DNA of 64,000 nt from DASWJZ01 sp963761005 (GCA_963761005.1 CAVXFK010000008.1:1-64000); one strand, 5' to 3'; counted from the stretch's first letter, positions 1-9,326 are shown. The notes: generated by a model from the letters alone, not told the origin. Made by a program: numbers and translations.

Positions 1-16
1 CTTCTGTAATGGGCCC

Positions 17-259
17 GGCGAAGTCAAGTCTCCCCGATAAGTGTCACGCCGCCAAGCTCGCGCTTCTGTCCGTGGTCGGCGCCGAGGCCACCACATCATG
101 CTGTCAGAGGGAACGGTGAGCCTATCTAGATACGCGTGGTTCGTCGGTTGACGACCACTGGCCGTGAAGCGGCTTCACCAATTCCACCGTCCCGGCGACG
201 GGACTTCGGGCAGCAGGGTCTTCCTTTGACCCGCCTGCGACTGGTGTTCTCTCCCTTGA
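17..259 (-). ncRNA. Putative bridge/seek RNA region of IS110 copy 1
   Basis: This is the non-coding segment between the transposase stop and the downstream inverted repeat. In the IS1111 subgroup the guide RNA is encoded in this 3' (right-end) segment, and its size of about 240 bp fits. No covariance model could be run, so the exact ends are unknown. The assignment is positional only. Confidence 0.3.
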
Positions 260-1300
260 TCAAGCCTGGGCAGCAATCGGCGACGCCTCTCGCCACCGGT
301 AAACGGTACCGTCGACCCACATGCGGTGCAGGATCACGCCGATCTTGCGTGCCAGAGCGACCTTCGCCCGCTTTGAACCGCGCCGCCTGGCGACGTCCAT
401 TCCCCAGCGTTTGAGTTTTGAGAACCGCGTGATCCGCGACAGCAGAACATTGGCGGCTTCGTAAAGCGCCGTGCGCACCATCGCGTCACCGGCCCGCGTG
501 ATCCCGCCAGTGATGTCTTTTTCTCCCGACTGGTACTTCTTCGGCGTCAGCCCGAACAGGGCTCCTACCGCCTTGGACTTCGCGATGCGGCGCGGATCGT
601 CTACCGCCGATTTGAAGGTAATCGCCACCAGCGGACCGACACCCGGCACCGTCATCAGCTTCCGGCAGACCGCATCTTCGCGAACGATCGCAAGCACAGC
701 CTTGTGCAGCTTCTCATACTCCGCCTTCAAAGTTGCCCGCGCCAAAAGCATCGCCCGAGCGATGCACTCCAACGTGGGCTGACCTTTCACCAATTCCTCA
801 ACCCGCACTTCGAACGCCTTGCGCGTCACCTGACCGACTTTCAGGCCGAAGCCGCGCAGGATTCCCCGAATGCTCAGTTCCACGTCCATCAGCCTCCTGA
901 GAAGCTGCTTGCGCGCAACCAGCAGCGCTCGCACTTCTTGCGACCCAATCGATTTGGCGTGCACCGGCCGGAACCATCCCATCCGCAGCAGCTGGGCAAG
1001 ACCGCGCGCATCCTTGCGGTCCGTCTTCACCGTCATCGCTGATAAGGCCGCCTTCACATGCCGCGTCTCCAGCAGAACAGTCTCAAGCCCGGCTTGCCTC
1101 AGCCCAGCATACAGCCACTGCGACAGCGGCCCCGCCTCAAGCCCAATCCGATGCACCGCAAAGCCAAGCCCCTGGAAGAAACAAACTAGGGCTTCCGGCT
1201 CGCTCGCGACCTTCGCCTCCTTCAAGATCTTCCCCTTCGCGTCCACAACACACACGCTCGAGAGTTCCAAGGACACGTCAATTCCCGCATAATGTTCCAT
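260..1300 (-). CDS. IS110-family transposase (DEDD recombinase)
   Basis: A 346-residue protein of normal family length. It starts at an ATG (MEHYAGIDVS) preceded on the minus strand by an AGAGGA-type ribosome site. The N-terminal DEDD RuvC-like domain shows the first Asp in YAGIDVS and the TDRKDA motif near residue 95. The C-terminal Transposase_20 domain begins at VPGVGPLVAITF and continues through GGITRAGDAMVRTALYEA. The enzyme recombines circular element DNA with a target under guidance of an element-encoded RNA (known for the family). No frameshift is seen, so this copy may be active. It is only distantly similar to the second IS110 transposase in this window, so they are separate elements. 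Confidence 0.93.
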   Translation of the reverse strand: MEHYAGIDVSLELSSVCVVDAKGKILKEAKVASEPEALVCFFQGLGFAVHRIGLEAGPLSQWLYAGLRQAGLETVLLETRHVKAALSAMTVKTDRKDARGLAQLLRMGWFRPVHAKSIGSQEVRALLVARKQLLRRLMDVELSIRGILRGFGLKVGQVTRKAFEVRVEELVKGQPTLECIARAMLLARATLKAEYEKLHKAVLAIVREDAVCRKLMTVPGVGPLVAITFKSAVDDPRRIAKSKAVGALFGLTPKKYQSGEKDITGGITRAGDAMVRTALYEAANVLLSRITRFSKLKRWGMDVARRRGSKRAKVALARKIGVILHRMWVDGTVYRWREASPIAAQA

Positions 1301-1409
1301 GGCTGTCCTCTACCTCCAGATGCTTGGGGCCGACTCACGTCAGGACCCCGTTCGATCATCTATCGGGGGACAGCCACCTTCACCGCTTGATCGCGGCAGG
1401 GCCCATTAC

Positions 1410-1701
1410 GGCATCTAGTCACCTCTGACTGGTTCAAGACGTTTGTTGCGGGCGCAGCCGGAGCGGTACTTGGCGCTTAGGGCACTCAAGCAGTTATTAG
1501 TCGCTACCAGAGCAGGCAGGCGGTGGCCGCTGAACTAAACGCCCGGAGAGCAGTACGTCCAATCCGTTGCCGATGCGGAGAACGCGACGCACTCGCCTAC
1601 CGCTTCTTGAACACCCTTTGCCCCGACCGAGCGCAGCTCCGTCCGCTTGCGAAGAAGCATGACCGTCTGCGACAGGTCTCGTTTCCCGCGCTGTCGTATC
1701 G
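1410..1701. other. Intergenic segment, no convincing gene
   Basis: About 290 bp lie between the IS110 element and the SRPBCC gene. A short open stretch reads DWFKTFVAGAAGAVLGA and stops at about 1480. It could be the tail of a gene cut by the element, but it is too short to assign. The other reading frames are arginine-rich shadows with no recognisable domain. No RNA gene is seen. Confidence 0.3.
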
Positions 1702-2142
1702 TTACGATTTCTCGTGTCGGTCGGGCCCCGGATCGCCGCCCGTCGCGGCGATCGCCAGCCTTGCGAGATAGTGGGTCCAGCCCTTCTCGTGATTGGCGCA
1801 TTGCTCGGCATCGGGCAGGCCGCTATGCGTCATCCGCACCAGCGTCCCGCCTCCCTGGTCGATCAGGTCGACCTCGATCAGGCCCGATCCCGGCGGCATC
1901 TTTTCGCTGTCGTCCCAGCCAAACGAGTAGGCGAGCCGGTGGACCGGCACGACCTCCGTGAAGCGTCCGCGCGCGATCCTGTTGTTGACGTTGACGAGAT
2001 AGAGGCCGCCGGGGTTCGGCTCCAGCGTCGCCTCGGTGCCCATCCAGCGCAGGATCTTTTCCGGGTCGGTGAGGAACGCGAACACGGTCGCAGGCGGAGC
2101 CGCGATCTGGACCTCGCGCCGGACCAAGAGTGGCAAATCCAT
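1702..2142 (-). CDS. SRPBCC (AHSA1-like) family protein
   Basis: About 146 residues. I chose the ATG at 2142 because AGGAGG sits six bases upstream; an open frame extends further (to 2259) without a ribosome site. The sequence has the START/Bet v1-like pattern: REVQIAAPPATVFAFLTDP at the N-terminus, RWMGTEATLEPNPGG, then VNVNNRIARGRFTEVVP, and GGGTLVRMTHSGLP followed by a C-terminal helix with GWTHYLARL. This matches the Aha1-C/SRPBCC group, which binds small hydrophobic ligands; the actual ligand cannot be told. It is divergent from the adenylate cyclase gene at 2296 and may share a control region with it. Confidence 0.82.
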   Translation of the reverse strand: MDLPLLVRREVQIAAPPATVFAFLTDPEKILRWMGTEATLEPNPGGLYLVNVNNRIARGRFTEVVPVHRLAYSFGWDDSEKMPPGSGLIEVDLIDQGGGTLVRMTHSGLPDAEQCANHEKGWTHYLARLAIAATGGDPGPDRHEKS

Positions 2143-2295
2143 CGAAAGCCTCCTGCGAATGAGCGGCGCGACGTTCCACTCGGCCAACTCCCGGAGATCG
2201 GGCGAGCGTCCCCAATAGCTAGGCAAGTTGCGCGCCCATGCATTAAGCCCGCTCCTCATGGCACGATAGCGGTGACATAGGCGAGCCGCACCCGC

Positions 2296-3420
2296 ATGAT
2301 CTTCCGCATGCGCTTACCACCTACCCTTGCCTGGCTCGTCAACTCGGCCGGCGCCGTGCCCGACGCCGACCGCTTCCTCGCGACGCTCGGCGCTCAGCTG
2401 ATCGCCGACGGATTGCCGCTCGCCGGCGGAGCGCTGACCCTTTCGCCGCCGCATCCGATCATCGCCCGTCGCAGCTGGTTGTGGCGAGCGGACACGGGAA
2501 CCGTGATCGAGGCGCTCGGCTTCGGGCCGCCGGGCCTGGTCGGGCCCGAGCCGGGCAATGTCGGCCGCAAATGGCTGAACGGGCTCGGCACGGGCCTCGT
2601 GCTGGAGCATGTTGCCGGCCCGGCACGCGACGGTGCGGCGCCTGACGGCGCAGCCTCAAGCGACCCGCTGCTCGGCTGGGCTTGCTCGCGACCCCTCGAC
2701 GAAGCCGAATCCGCGCTGCTGCATGAGACGGCGCGCTTCGCTGCGGCGCCGCTCGCCGCCCTTGCGACGCGGTTGACGCTTGCCACGCTGCTCGAGGCCT
2801 ATCTCGGCCGGCGCAGTGCGGCGCAGGTGCTCGCCGGGCGAATGCGGCGCGAGACTGGCGAGACAATCCGCGCGGTCCTCCTCTATGGCGATCTGCGCGG
2901 GTTCACCGAGATGTCGGAGGCGAGCGCGCCGGAGGCGGCGGTCGCGGCGCTCGACGCTTGGTTTGATCGCGTCGCCGGCGCCGTTCACGCCTTCGGGGGC
3001 GAAGTGCTGAAATTCATCGGCGACGGCGTGCTGGCCATTTTCCCGATCGGCAAGCAGCGCGCTTCGGATGCCTGCGACGCCGCGCTGAGCGCCGCCGGCG
3101 CGGCTCGTGCCGGCATGGCCCACCTCGACGATGCACGCAGCCGGCAAGGGCTGCCGTCTCTCCCATTCGGCATGGCGCTTCATCTCGGCGACATGTTGTG
3201 GGGGAATATCGGCACCGCCGACCGGCTGGACTTCACGGCGATCGGCCCTGCCGTCAATTTGGTCAGCCGGCTTGAAGGGTTGTGCAAGCCGCTCGGCCGC
3301 GGCGTTCTGGTGTCCGGGGCGGTCGCGGCGGAAACGACGAAGCCTTTAATCGCTCTCGGCGAGCATCGCCTGCGCGGCATTGCCGAGCCCTGCGCGGTGT
3401 TCACTCTGCCGGACGGGTGA
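2296..3420 (+). CDS. Class III adenylate/guanylate cyclase domain protein
   Basis: 374 residues. The C-terminal half is a class III cyclase catalytic domain: LLYGDLRGFTEMSE carries the first metal-binding Asp, FIGDGVLAIFP the second, and AIGPAVNLVSRLEGLCK the substrate/transition-state segment. Such enzymes make cAMP (or cGMP) from the nucleoside triphosphate. The first about 185 residues form an unassigned domain (probable sensor), starting MIFRMRLPPTLAWLVNSAG; no membrane segment is seen, so the protein should be cytoplasmic. An alternative start is the ATG at 2308. It faces a second, differently built cyclase gene ending at 3476, so the two are convergent. The cyclase call is firm, the input signal unknown. 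Confidence 0.88.
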   Translation: MIFRMRLPPTLAWLVNSAGAVPDADRFLATLGAQLIADGLPLAGGALTLSPPHPIIARRSWLWRADTGTVIEALGFGPPGLVGPEPGNVGRKWLNGLGTGLVLEHVAGPARDGAAPDGAASSDPLLGWACSRPLDEAESALLHETARFAAAPLAALATRLTLATLLEAYLGRRSAAQVLAGRMRRETGETIRAVLLYGDLRGFTEMSEASAPEAAVAALDAWFDRVAGAVHAFGGEVLKFIGDGVLAIFPIGKQRASDACDAALSAAGAARAGMAHLDDARSRQGLPSLPFGMALHLGDMLWGNIGTADRLDFTAIGPAVNLVSRLEGLCKPLGRGVLVSGAVAAETTKPLIALGEHRLRGIAEPCAVFTLPDG

Positions 3421-3475
3421 ACTTCGCGCCTTGCTCGGCGACTTCGAAGCCTCTCATTCGCCTTGAGCTTCGCCC

Positions 3476-5249
3476 TCAGTCCGCCAGTCCGGCCTTGGCG
3501 AAGCCTTCCCTGATCCGGTCGGCATCGGCGGGATTGGCGAACGGCAGTCGCTCGATGTGCGCGGCGAAGGAGTATTTCGGGTTGACCTTCTTCAGCTCCG
3601 CCCAGACCCGCTGTGCTTCCTCGACTTCGCCGAGGTGACCGAGCGCGGAGATCAGAAAGCCTCGTGACAGGTCGGTTTCGGGAGACAGCCGGATGCGCTC
3701 ACGGAAGGCTTCGGCGGCCTTTTCGTACTGCCCGGCAACGAGATGGGCCGAGCCGATGAAATGCCGATACTGGGTGCCCATCAAGGGGTCGAGGCGAACC
3801 GTCCGCTCAAGGTCCGGCAGGGCGTCGAGCGGCGCGCCGCCATAGATCATTCCCACACCGCGCATGCCCAGAGCCGGTGCGAAATTGGGGTTGAGCGCCA
3901 GCGCCTTCTCCACCTCCTCGCCCGACCCTGCCGGGTCGCGCTCCCAGAATTTCACCAGCGCAGCCATGTAGTGCGCGTAGGGCAGATTTGGGTCCTTTTC
4001 GAGCGCCAGCTTGCTGAAATGGGCCGAGAGCTCCTTGCTGTCGGTTCGACCGCTCCAGTGGTTCTGAAAATCGTGGTTGTAAGCATGGGAGAGCCCGACA
4101 TAGGGCTCTGCATAGTCGGGATCGATCTCGATCGCTTTGGAGAAGCAGGCGACTGCCAGCTCGAACGATTCCTTTGTCTTTCGGGTGCCGAGCAATGCCT
4201 CCCGCCCGCGCAGGAACAGATCGTGAGCCTCGATGCTTTGCGTCGGAGCCTCCGCGATGCGCGCAGATTCCGCGGGCGTCAGCGTCACTTTCAGCGCCTC
4301 GACGATCCGGTGCGTGACCTCGTCCTGCAGCGCGAAGATGTCGGTCAGGTCGCGGTCGTAGCGTTCCGCCCACAAATGCGCGCCGTTGGCGGCGTCGATG
4401 AGCTGCGCGGTGATGCGCACCCGGTTGCCGGCACGGCGGATCGAGCCCTCCAGCACCGCCGTCACGCCGAGCTCGCGCCCGACGGTGCGGATGTCCACGC
4501 TCTTGCCCTTGTAGGTGAAGCTTGAGTTGCGGGCGATGACCATGAGCCCGGCGACCTTCGACAGGTCGGTGATGATGTCCTCGCTGATGCCGTCGGAGAA
4601 ATACTCCTGTTCGGGATCGCCGGACATGTTGTCGAAGGGCAGCACGGCGATCGAAGCCTGCTCGCGACGCGGTTCGGCCGGTTCGGCCGCCGGCTGCCGC
4701 GGCGCATCTTTGTACGGCATCGCCGTTCGGGTGCCATTTCCACACGCGGATCGGCCGGTCGATGTTCTTCACCGTCACCTCGCCGCCGTCCTTGAACGCG
4801 GCGTCGACGCGGCTGCCGACGCTCTCGTTGACGATCGAGGCGATGCAGATCCCACCGGGCTCGGCGACGCCTTCAAGGCGCGCCGCGACGTTGACGCCGT
4901 CGCCGTAGATGTCGTCGCCGTCGATAATGACGTCGCCGAGGTTGATGCCGATCCTAAGGATGACGCCCTTGCCGTCCGCCCGCGCTTCCGCCTTGACGGC
5001 GCGCTGGATGGCGAGCGCGCATTTGACGGCGTCGACCACGCTGGAAAACTCCACCAGCGTGCCGTCGCCGACGAGCTTCACGACCCGGCCGTTGTGCTCG
5101 GCAACGGCGGGAGCGAACAGCGCCTCGCGATGGCGCTTGAGGGCGGCGAGCGTCCCCGCCTCGTCGGCGCCCATCATGCGCGAATAGCCCACCACGTCCG
5201 CGGCGAGGATTGCGGCCAGCCGTCGGTTGGTCCGCTCTTTTTCGGCCAT
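3476..5249 (-). pseudogene. Class III cyclase with TolB-like and TPR domains (frameshifted)
   Basis: The continuous reading starts at ATG 5249 with the cyclase domain (LAAILAADVVGYSRMMGADE, KLVGDGTLVEF, YGDGVNVAARLEGVAE; about residues 1-170). After WKWHPNGDA the frame changes near 4720-4735. The second half has a TolB-like segment (IAVLPFDNMSGDPEQEYFSD ...) and then tetratricopeptide repeats (for example CFSKAIEIDPDYAEPYVGLS) to the stop at 3476. The cyclase-TolB-TPR order is a well-known rhizobial architecture, so both halves belong to one gene of about 590 residues. A one-base gain or two-base loss explains the break. It is either a genuine pseudogene or a sequencing indel; I favour the latter because both halves are well conserved. 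Predicted role: cAMP synthesis controlled by protein-protein contacts. Confidence 0.82.
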
Positions 5250-5358
5250 GCGGCACTTCGTATTGGATAATCATGGCGGATGCCAGCGGACGGTTGTGCA
5301 CCGCCCCTGCGCCCGTGCGCATTTGCATCTCGCGCCCGTGCCGTTAGTTTGGCGCCCG

Positions 5359-6228
5359 ATGCGCTCCCTCCCGAGATTCGTCCTCCTCCTCACCCTCCTC
5401 CTTGCCGCCTGCTCATCGACCGGCGGCGTCAAGATGGACGTGCCGGCGCTGGCGGTGGCCGAAGCGCGGGCGCAGTCGGATTCGCGCTATGCCGGCTTCG
5501 TCGTCGATGTCGGCACGGGCGACGTGCTTTACGCGGAGGACGCGGAGTCGCGCCGCCATCCCGCTTCGCTCACCAAGCTGATGACGCTTTACATCCTGTT
5601 CGAGGAGATCGAGGCCGGCCGGCTGAAGCTCGACACGCCGCTTTCCGTCTCGCGCCACGCTTCGCGCATGCCCGCCTCGAAGCTCGGGCTGAAGCCCGGC
5701 GAGCGGATCAGCGTCAAGGATGCGATCTATTCGATCTGCGTGCGCTCGGCGAACGACGCCGCGGTCGTCGTGGCGGAAGCGATTGCAGGCTCGGAAGCCG
5801 CCTTCGCCCGGCGCATGAACAAGGAGGCGCAGGCGCTCGGCCTCAGCGCCACGCATTTCGTCAACGCCACCGGCCTTCCCGACAAGCGCCAGGTCACGAG
5901 CGCGCGCGACATGGCGACGCTCGCCCGCGCGCTCCAGGTCAGGTTCCCGCAAGACTACGGCTATTTCGGCACGAAGAGCTTCACCTATAAGGGCCGCGAG
6001 CTCAAAAGCACCAACCGGCTGCTCGGCGCGCTTCCCGGCGTCGACGGCATGAAGACCGGCTATATCCGCATGTCCGGCTACAACCTCGTCGCCTCGGCGA
6101 AGCGCGGCGACAAGCGCGTCATCGTGGTGGTGCTCGGCGAGCGCACGGGCTCGGCGCGCAACGGCCACGTCGCGGCGCTGATCGAGCAATATCTGCCGGA
6201 AAAGACCGGGGTCTTCGCCTCGCGCTGA
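5359..6228 (+). CDS. D-alanyl-D-alanine carboxypeptidase (S11 family), lipoprotein
   Basis: About 289 residues from ATG 5359. This start is preferred over longer frames because it gives a clean lipoprotein signal peptide ending in the lipobox LLAAC. The penicillin-binding motifs are in order: SLTK (catalytic Ser and Lys, in HPASLTKLMTLY), SAN in CVRSANDAAVVVAEA, and KTG in VDGMKTGYIRMSG. The enzyme trims the terminal D-Ala of peptidoglycan pentapeptides in the periplasm and limits cross-linking. The usual C-terminal PBP5_C domain is absent; the protein ends soon after the catalytic domain, like the short DacF-type enzymes of this order. Divergent from the cyclase gene at 5249. Confidence 0.9.
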   Translation: MRSLPRFVLLLTLLLAACSSTGGVKMDVPALAVAEARAQSDSRYAGFVVDVGTGDVLYAEDAESRRHPASLTKLMTLYILFEEIEAGRLKLDTPLSVSRHASRMPASKLGLKPGERISVKDAIYSICVRSANDAAVVVAEAIAGSEAAFARRMNKEAQALGLSATHFVNATGLPDKRQVTSARDMATLARALQVRFPQDYGYFGTKSFTYKGRELKSTNRLLGALPGVDGMKTGYIRMSGYNLVASAKRGDKRVIVVVLGERTGSARNGHVAALIEQYLPEKTGVFASR

Positions 6229-6240
6229 GGCCCGGTCGTC

Positions 6241-6263
6241 ATGCCCGGACTCGATCCGGGCAT
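6241..6263. repeat. REP-like intergenic palindrome
   Basis: ATGCCCGGA, a five-base loop, then TCCGGGCAT: a perfect 9-bp stem directly after the carboxypeptidase stop. The motif resembles the dispersed short palindromes common between genes in this order and could also act as a terminator, though no T-tract follows. Confidence 0.6.
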
Positions 6264-6298
6264 CCATTCCGCAAAGTTAAGCCGACAGAACCGGAAGC

Positions 6299-6652
6299 TT
6301 AAGCGGCGATGCTTTCCGCCTGCGCGGAGCGCATCGCATCGATAAGGCGCTCTTCTTCGTCGCGCTCGTAATCGTTCGCGATCACGACGTCGCCCTCGTC
6401 GCCGGCGTCCGCCTCTTGTGCGCCGGGCCGCGTCTGATCCGCGGCGCGCCAGCTGGTGCGGCTCGACATCTTCTCGCGCATCGCATGAAGCGCGGCGAGC
6501 TCTTCGGCGTGGCGGAATGCGTCCTCCGCCTCGCCCTTGGCGATTGAAAGCACGGAAGCGAGCAGCGGCTCGCCGCGCGCGACGCAAGTCTGCTGCAGTT
6601 TCTCGAGGATGGTGATCATCGACGTCAGAAACTCGGAGCGTTTCAGTTCCAT
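6299..6652 (-). CDS. Small hypothetical protein downstream of a CtrA-type box
   Basis: 117 residues, starting MELKRSEFLTSMITILEKL. The N-terminal two thirds look helical (LTSMITILEKLQQTC, EAEDAFRHAEELAALHAM) and the C-terminal third is acidic (DEGDVVIANDYERDEEERL). No signal peptide, membrane segment or known catalytic motif is visible. Codon use matches the neighbours and there is no competing gene, so it is probably real. A TTAA-N7-TTAA element lies about 55 bp upstream of the ATG, suggesting cell-cycle or motility-linked control by CtrA. Function unknown. Confidence 0.65.
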   Translation of the reverse strand: MELKRSEFLTSMITILEKLQQTCVARGEPLLASVLSIAKGEAEDAFRHAEELAALHAMREKMSSRTSWRAADQTRPGAQEADAGDEGDVVIANDYERDEEERLIDAMRSAQAESIAA

Positions 6653-6706
6653 TCGGCCCCTCGAACCCCCGCGAATCGTGTCCGCCTACATTCCGCCCGA
6701 ACGTAG

Positions 6707-6721
6707 TTAATCCGCCGTTAA
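6707..6721. promoter_or_regulatory. CtrA-type binding site TTAA-N7-TTAA
   Basis: TTAA (6707-6710), seven bases TCCGCCG, TTAA (6718-6721): the exact consensus spacing of the alphaproteobacterial cell-cycle regulator CtrA. It lies about 55 bp upstream of the start of the small gene at 6652, in the range of a -35-overlapping activator site. In GC-rich DNA two TTAA units at this spacing are unlikely by chance, but binding is inferred. Confidence 0.5.
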
Positions 6722-6815
6722 CGGCACGGGGTGCCCCTCCCCCCAAGGCTCCGCCGGCCTTCTTCTTGAAGCGTTCGGAAGCCGGCTTCGCGCGGCGAAG
6801 GCTAGCTGATTCGGT

Positions 6816-7304
6816 TCAGCGCGGCTTCTTGCGGCGCGGCGTCTTGCCGGGCCACGCGACGACGCGGTTCTCGAGCTCGTCGACGGGGAAATCCTTCTCG
6901 CTCACGGTGCGCGCGCGGACCGAGATCCCGGCGGCGTGCACGCTCTCCTTGTCGCCGGAGACGAGCGGGTGCCACCAATAGAGGTCGCGCCCTTCCGCCA
7001 CGAGCCGGTAGGCGCACGAGGGCGGCAGCCACGAGAGGCTTCTGACGCTCTCCGGCGTGAGCTGCACGCAGTCCGGCACGAGCCGCTGGCGGTTCTTGTA
7101 GTTCTTGCAGCGGCAGCTCTCGCCGTCGAGCAGACGGCAGGCGACGTCGGTCCACTCGATCTCGCCGGTGTCGATGTCTTCGAGCTTGTTCAGGCAGCAG
7201 CGGCCGCAGCCGTCGCAGAGCGATTCCCACTCCGCCTGCGTCATGTCCTCGAGCGACTTCCGCCGCCAGAAGGGGATGTCGTCCATGCGGGACATATAGA
7301 GCAT
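6816..7304 (-). CDS. YcgN family cysteine-cluster protein (UPF0260)
   Basis: 162 residues (or 156 from the internal ATG at 7286, MDDIPFWRRKSLEDM). Cysteine signature: CDGCGRCCLNKLED near residue 31, then CRLLDGESCRCKNY and a further Cys in PDCVQL and PPSCAYR. This is the conserved pattern of the YkgJ/YcgN family, thought to bind a metal or Fe-S cluster; no reaction is established. Further family hallmarks are LYWWHPLVSGD and the C-terminal VAWPGK. Full length, intact. It stands alone, followed upstream by a repeat-rich gap that leads into the restriction-modification island. Confidence 0.88.
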   Translation of the reverse strand: MLYMSRMDDIPFWRRKSLEDMTQAEWESLCDGCGRCCLNKLEDIDTGEIEWTDVACRLLDGESCRCKNYKNRQRLVPDCVQLTPESVRSLSWLPPSCAYRLVAEGRDLYWWHPLVSGDKESVHAAGISVRARTVSEKDFPVDELENRVVAWPGKTPRRKKPR

Positions 7305-7610
7305 CCGCGTCGCCCGCGCCTGCCCCGCGTAGCCCAGACGGCGAAGCCGGGTGCCCGCCGAAGCCCGGGCGAAGGCGGATTGCGGGAAAGGGCTCGGGGA
7401 AGGGTAGCGCCAGCGCGCTCCCTCCCCCCTTGCGGGGGAGGGTTGGGGAGAGGGGAAGGACGCTGCCTCGACGCCACCCTTCTCCCCTAGCGGGAGAGGG
7501 CGGCCTTCGGCCTTGGCCGGAGACCCGGAGAGGGGGACCTCAATGCCGCGCTCGGCGCTAACCTCCTCCCGTTGGCGCAGAAGGTGCTCCGTCGGGGCGG
7601 ATGAGGGGCG
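7305..7610. repeat. Repeat-rich intergenic segment, includes GC-rich repeat 7427-7458
   Basis: About 300 bp without a gene. It contains G-rich palindromic units of the dispersed intergenic type: CCTTGCGGGGGAGGGTTGGG near 7428-7447, then CTAGCGGGAGAGGG and GGCCTTCGGCCTTGGCC near 7489-7515. The first unit has an inverted partner at 13285-13314 on the other side of the restriction-modification genes. No promoter or ORF is evident. Confidence 0.6.
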
Positions 7611-9275
7611 TCATGTTAGGGCCGCCTGCAATTCCGACTCCCAGCGCTCCTCCATCAGCATCTTGAACCGCATCGATTCGATCCCTTCGCCGACGAGTTC
7701 CACGGCCCCGACATCGTGCGCCTTGTCAAAGGCGGCTTCGAGCACCTCGAATAGCCGCTGCTTGAATGTTGTGTCGTCGTGGCCGCCGAGGTAGTCGCCT
7801 TTGGTTTCCAGGACCAACAGTCGCCGGCCCTTGTCGTCGGCTTTCAGGCACACAAGGAAGTCGGGATAGACCTTGTGTTTGCGCCAACCTTGCAGGCCCC
7901 ATTCTCCGCGCGAGGCGATCCTGTGCCACCAGCGGATGGAGTCACCGCCGTCGAGCTTTAGCGCCACTTGCTCTTCGAGACCGTTGAGGTTCCTCTTGTA
8001 GAGTCGGTCGAAAAGAAATGTCTTATAGGCGTCCTCATAAGGATCGGCATCGGTCACGCGCTCGGTCAGCGTTTGCTCGACCGTCCAGTTCAGTTTCTCG
8101 AACGGCGCGCCGACCAGCTTGAAGACGATTTCACCGTCCTTGACCCGACGCTTGAAGACTTTCTCGGCGTCCTGGTCCACCTGTTTGGCGATCACGGTTT
8201 TCATATCGTCGACGAGGCCGAACCGGCAGCGGGAAATCTCGTCGTCCGCGTAGCGCTTGCGCAGATCGGTGAGCGCCTCGTCGATAATCCTCACGCCCTG
8301 CCACGGATTGGGAACCACGTTCAGCAAGAGGCGAGCCATGCCCGGCCGGTCGATTTTGCCTCCGGCGAGGACGTATTCGTGCTTCTCGGTGACTTTGGCG
8401 TCGAGGTCGACAATTGCCGTGGCCTGTCGCGCGGGATCGAAGGCCGCGAGGTCGATCTCGCCTGCCTTGTCGTATTTCAGAGCCTCCCATTTCACGTAGC
8501 GAAGAACGTGCGCTTCGTAATCGAGTTCTTCGTAGCTGCCTTCAGCGCCCTTATAGAGGACGGTTGGAACCATCACCGACATGCCTTTGAACGCCGCGCG
8601 GCGTTCGATAGTGACTGTCTTCACGGTCAATCCGGGACCCGTCCCGCTCGTCTCGATTTCGGCGACAAGATCGCTCATGCCTTCCGCTTCCAAGCCTCCT
8701 TTGATGTCCTTTATCGCCGCCGCGACCGACACATCCTTCGCGAACACATAGGCGCGGTCGAGGCTGTCGACGTCGGTGCGCATGGCATGGGGCTGGCGCA
8801 GCACGCGGCCAATCATCTGGGTCAACGCGGTGTTCGCCTGCGTCGTCGACAGAAGACAAAGCACATAAGCGAATGGGCAATCCCACCCCTCGCGCAGCGC
8901 ATCCTTGGTGATGATGACACGTGTCAGGTTGGTTTCCGACAGCAGGTCTTCGCCGCGCAACTCCTTCACGTCAGCGGTTTGCAGCTTGATTTCATCGCGG
9001 AGCATGCTGCGCTTCATGGTCAGGTAATCGACCACATCGTCGGCATGCACGTAGCCGCCGCCACGCTGGTCCTTGCCGGTTCGGTCGACGCGCACGAGGA
9101 GGATAGGGCGGATATAGCGATTGGTGTTGCGCGCAGTTTCGCGGCATCTGCGGCGAGTGTGTTGAGCCGTCCCAGCGCCCGCTCTAGCGTCACCTGCCAG
9201 TCGCTCCTCTCGACCGTGTCGAGCACGATTGGGAGCTTGATCATCTCGGCGTCCTTCAGCGCCCTGCCCGATACA
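7611..9275 (-). pseudogene. Type III restriction enzyme Res, 3' part (interrupted)
   Basis: C-terminal two thirds of a type III Res subunit. The coding sequence resumes at the IS110 junction with VSGRALKDAEMIKLPIVLD and has a one-base frameshift near 9130 (KLRA then NTNRYIRPILLVRVD). It continues through helicase motifs (NLTRVIITKDALREGWDCPF; TALTQMIGRVLRQPHAMR) to a PD-(D/E)xK nuclease domain near the end (YPDFLVCLKADDKGRRLLV then LETKGDYLGG). Stop at 7611. The element at 9271-10623 separates it from the 5' part, and the two ends join without loss as ILINV-SGRAL. With an insertion and several frameshifts no functional enzyme is expected. Confidence 0.88.
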
Positions 9276-9326
9276 TAATGGGATGACCTGCCCCACCGCC
9301 CTGAGGCATCCGATTGAGAGGAGGAA

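Larger units (their letters stand above)
6..1409 (-). mobile_element. IS110-family insertion sequence (IS1111-like), copy 1
   Basis: An 11-bp perfect inverted repeat, GTAATGGGCCC at 6-16 and its complement at 1399-1409, brackets one transposase gene read leftward. About 240 bp downstream of the transposase stop is non-coding, against about 100 bp upstream. Inverted repeats plus a long non-coding 3' end fit the IS1111 subgroup, whose repeats usually lie a few bases inside the true ends, so the real borders are probably 3-10 bp outside the given ones. The left flank is only five bases long in this window, so neither a target duplication nor the interrupted locus can be read. The subgroup assignment is inference; the family assignment rests on the transposase. 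Confidence 0.8.

Noticed and set aside
62..1430. Possible guide matches in IS110 copy 1: GTCAGAGG at 103-110 against CCTCTGAC at 1422-1429, and CTTCTGT at 63-69 against positions 1-7
   Set aside because: The strand arrangement is the reverse of that found in copy 2 and of the known left-same, right-complementary rule, and only five flank bases are visible on one side. Chance is a fair explanation.
1497..1811. Open frames of 82-104 codons in the gap after the first IS110
   Set aside because: Arg/Ala/Gly-rich composition typical of GC-rich shadow frames, no ribosome site, no domain.
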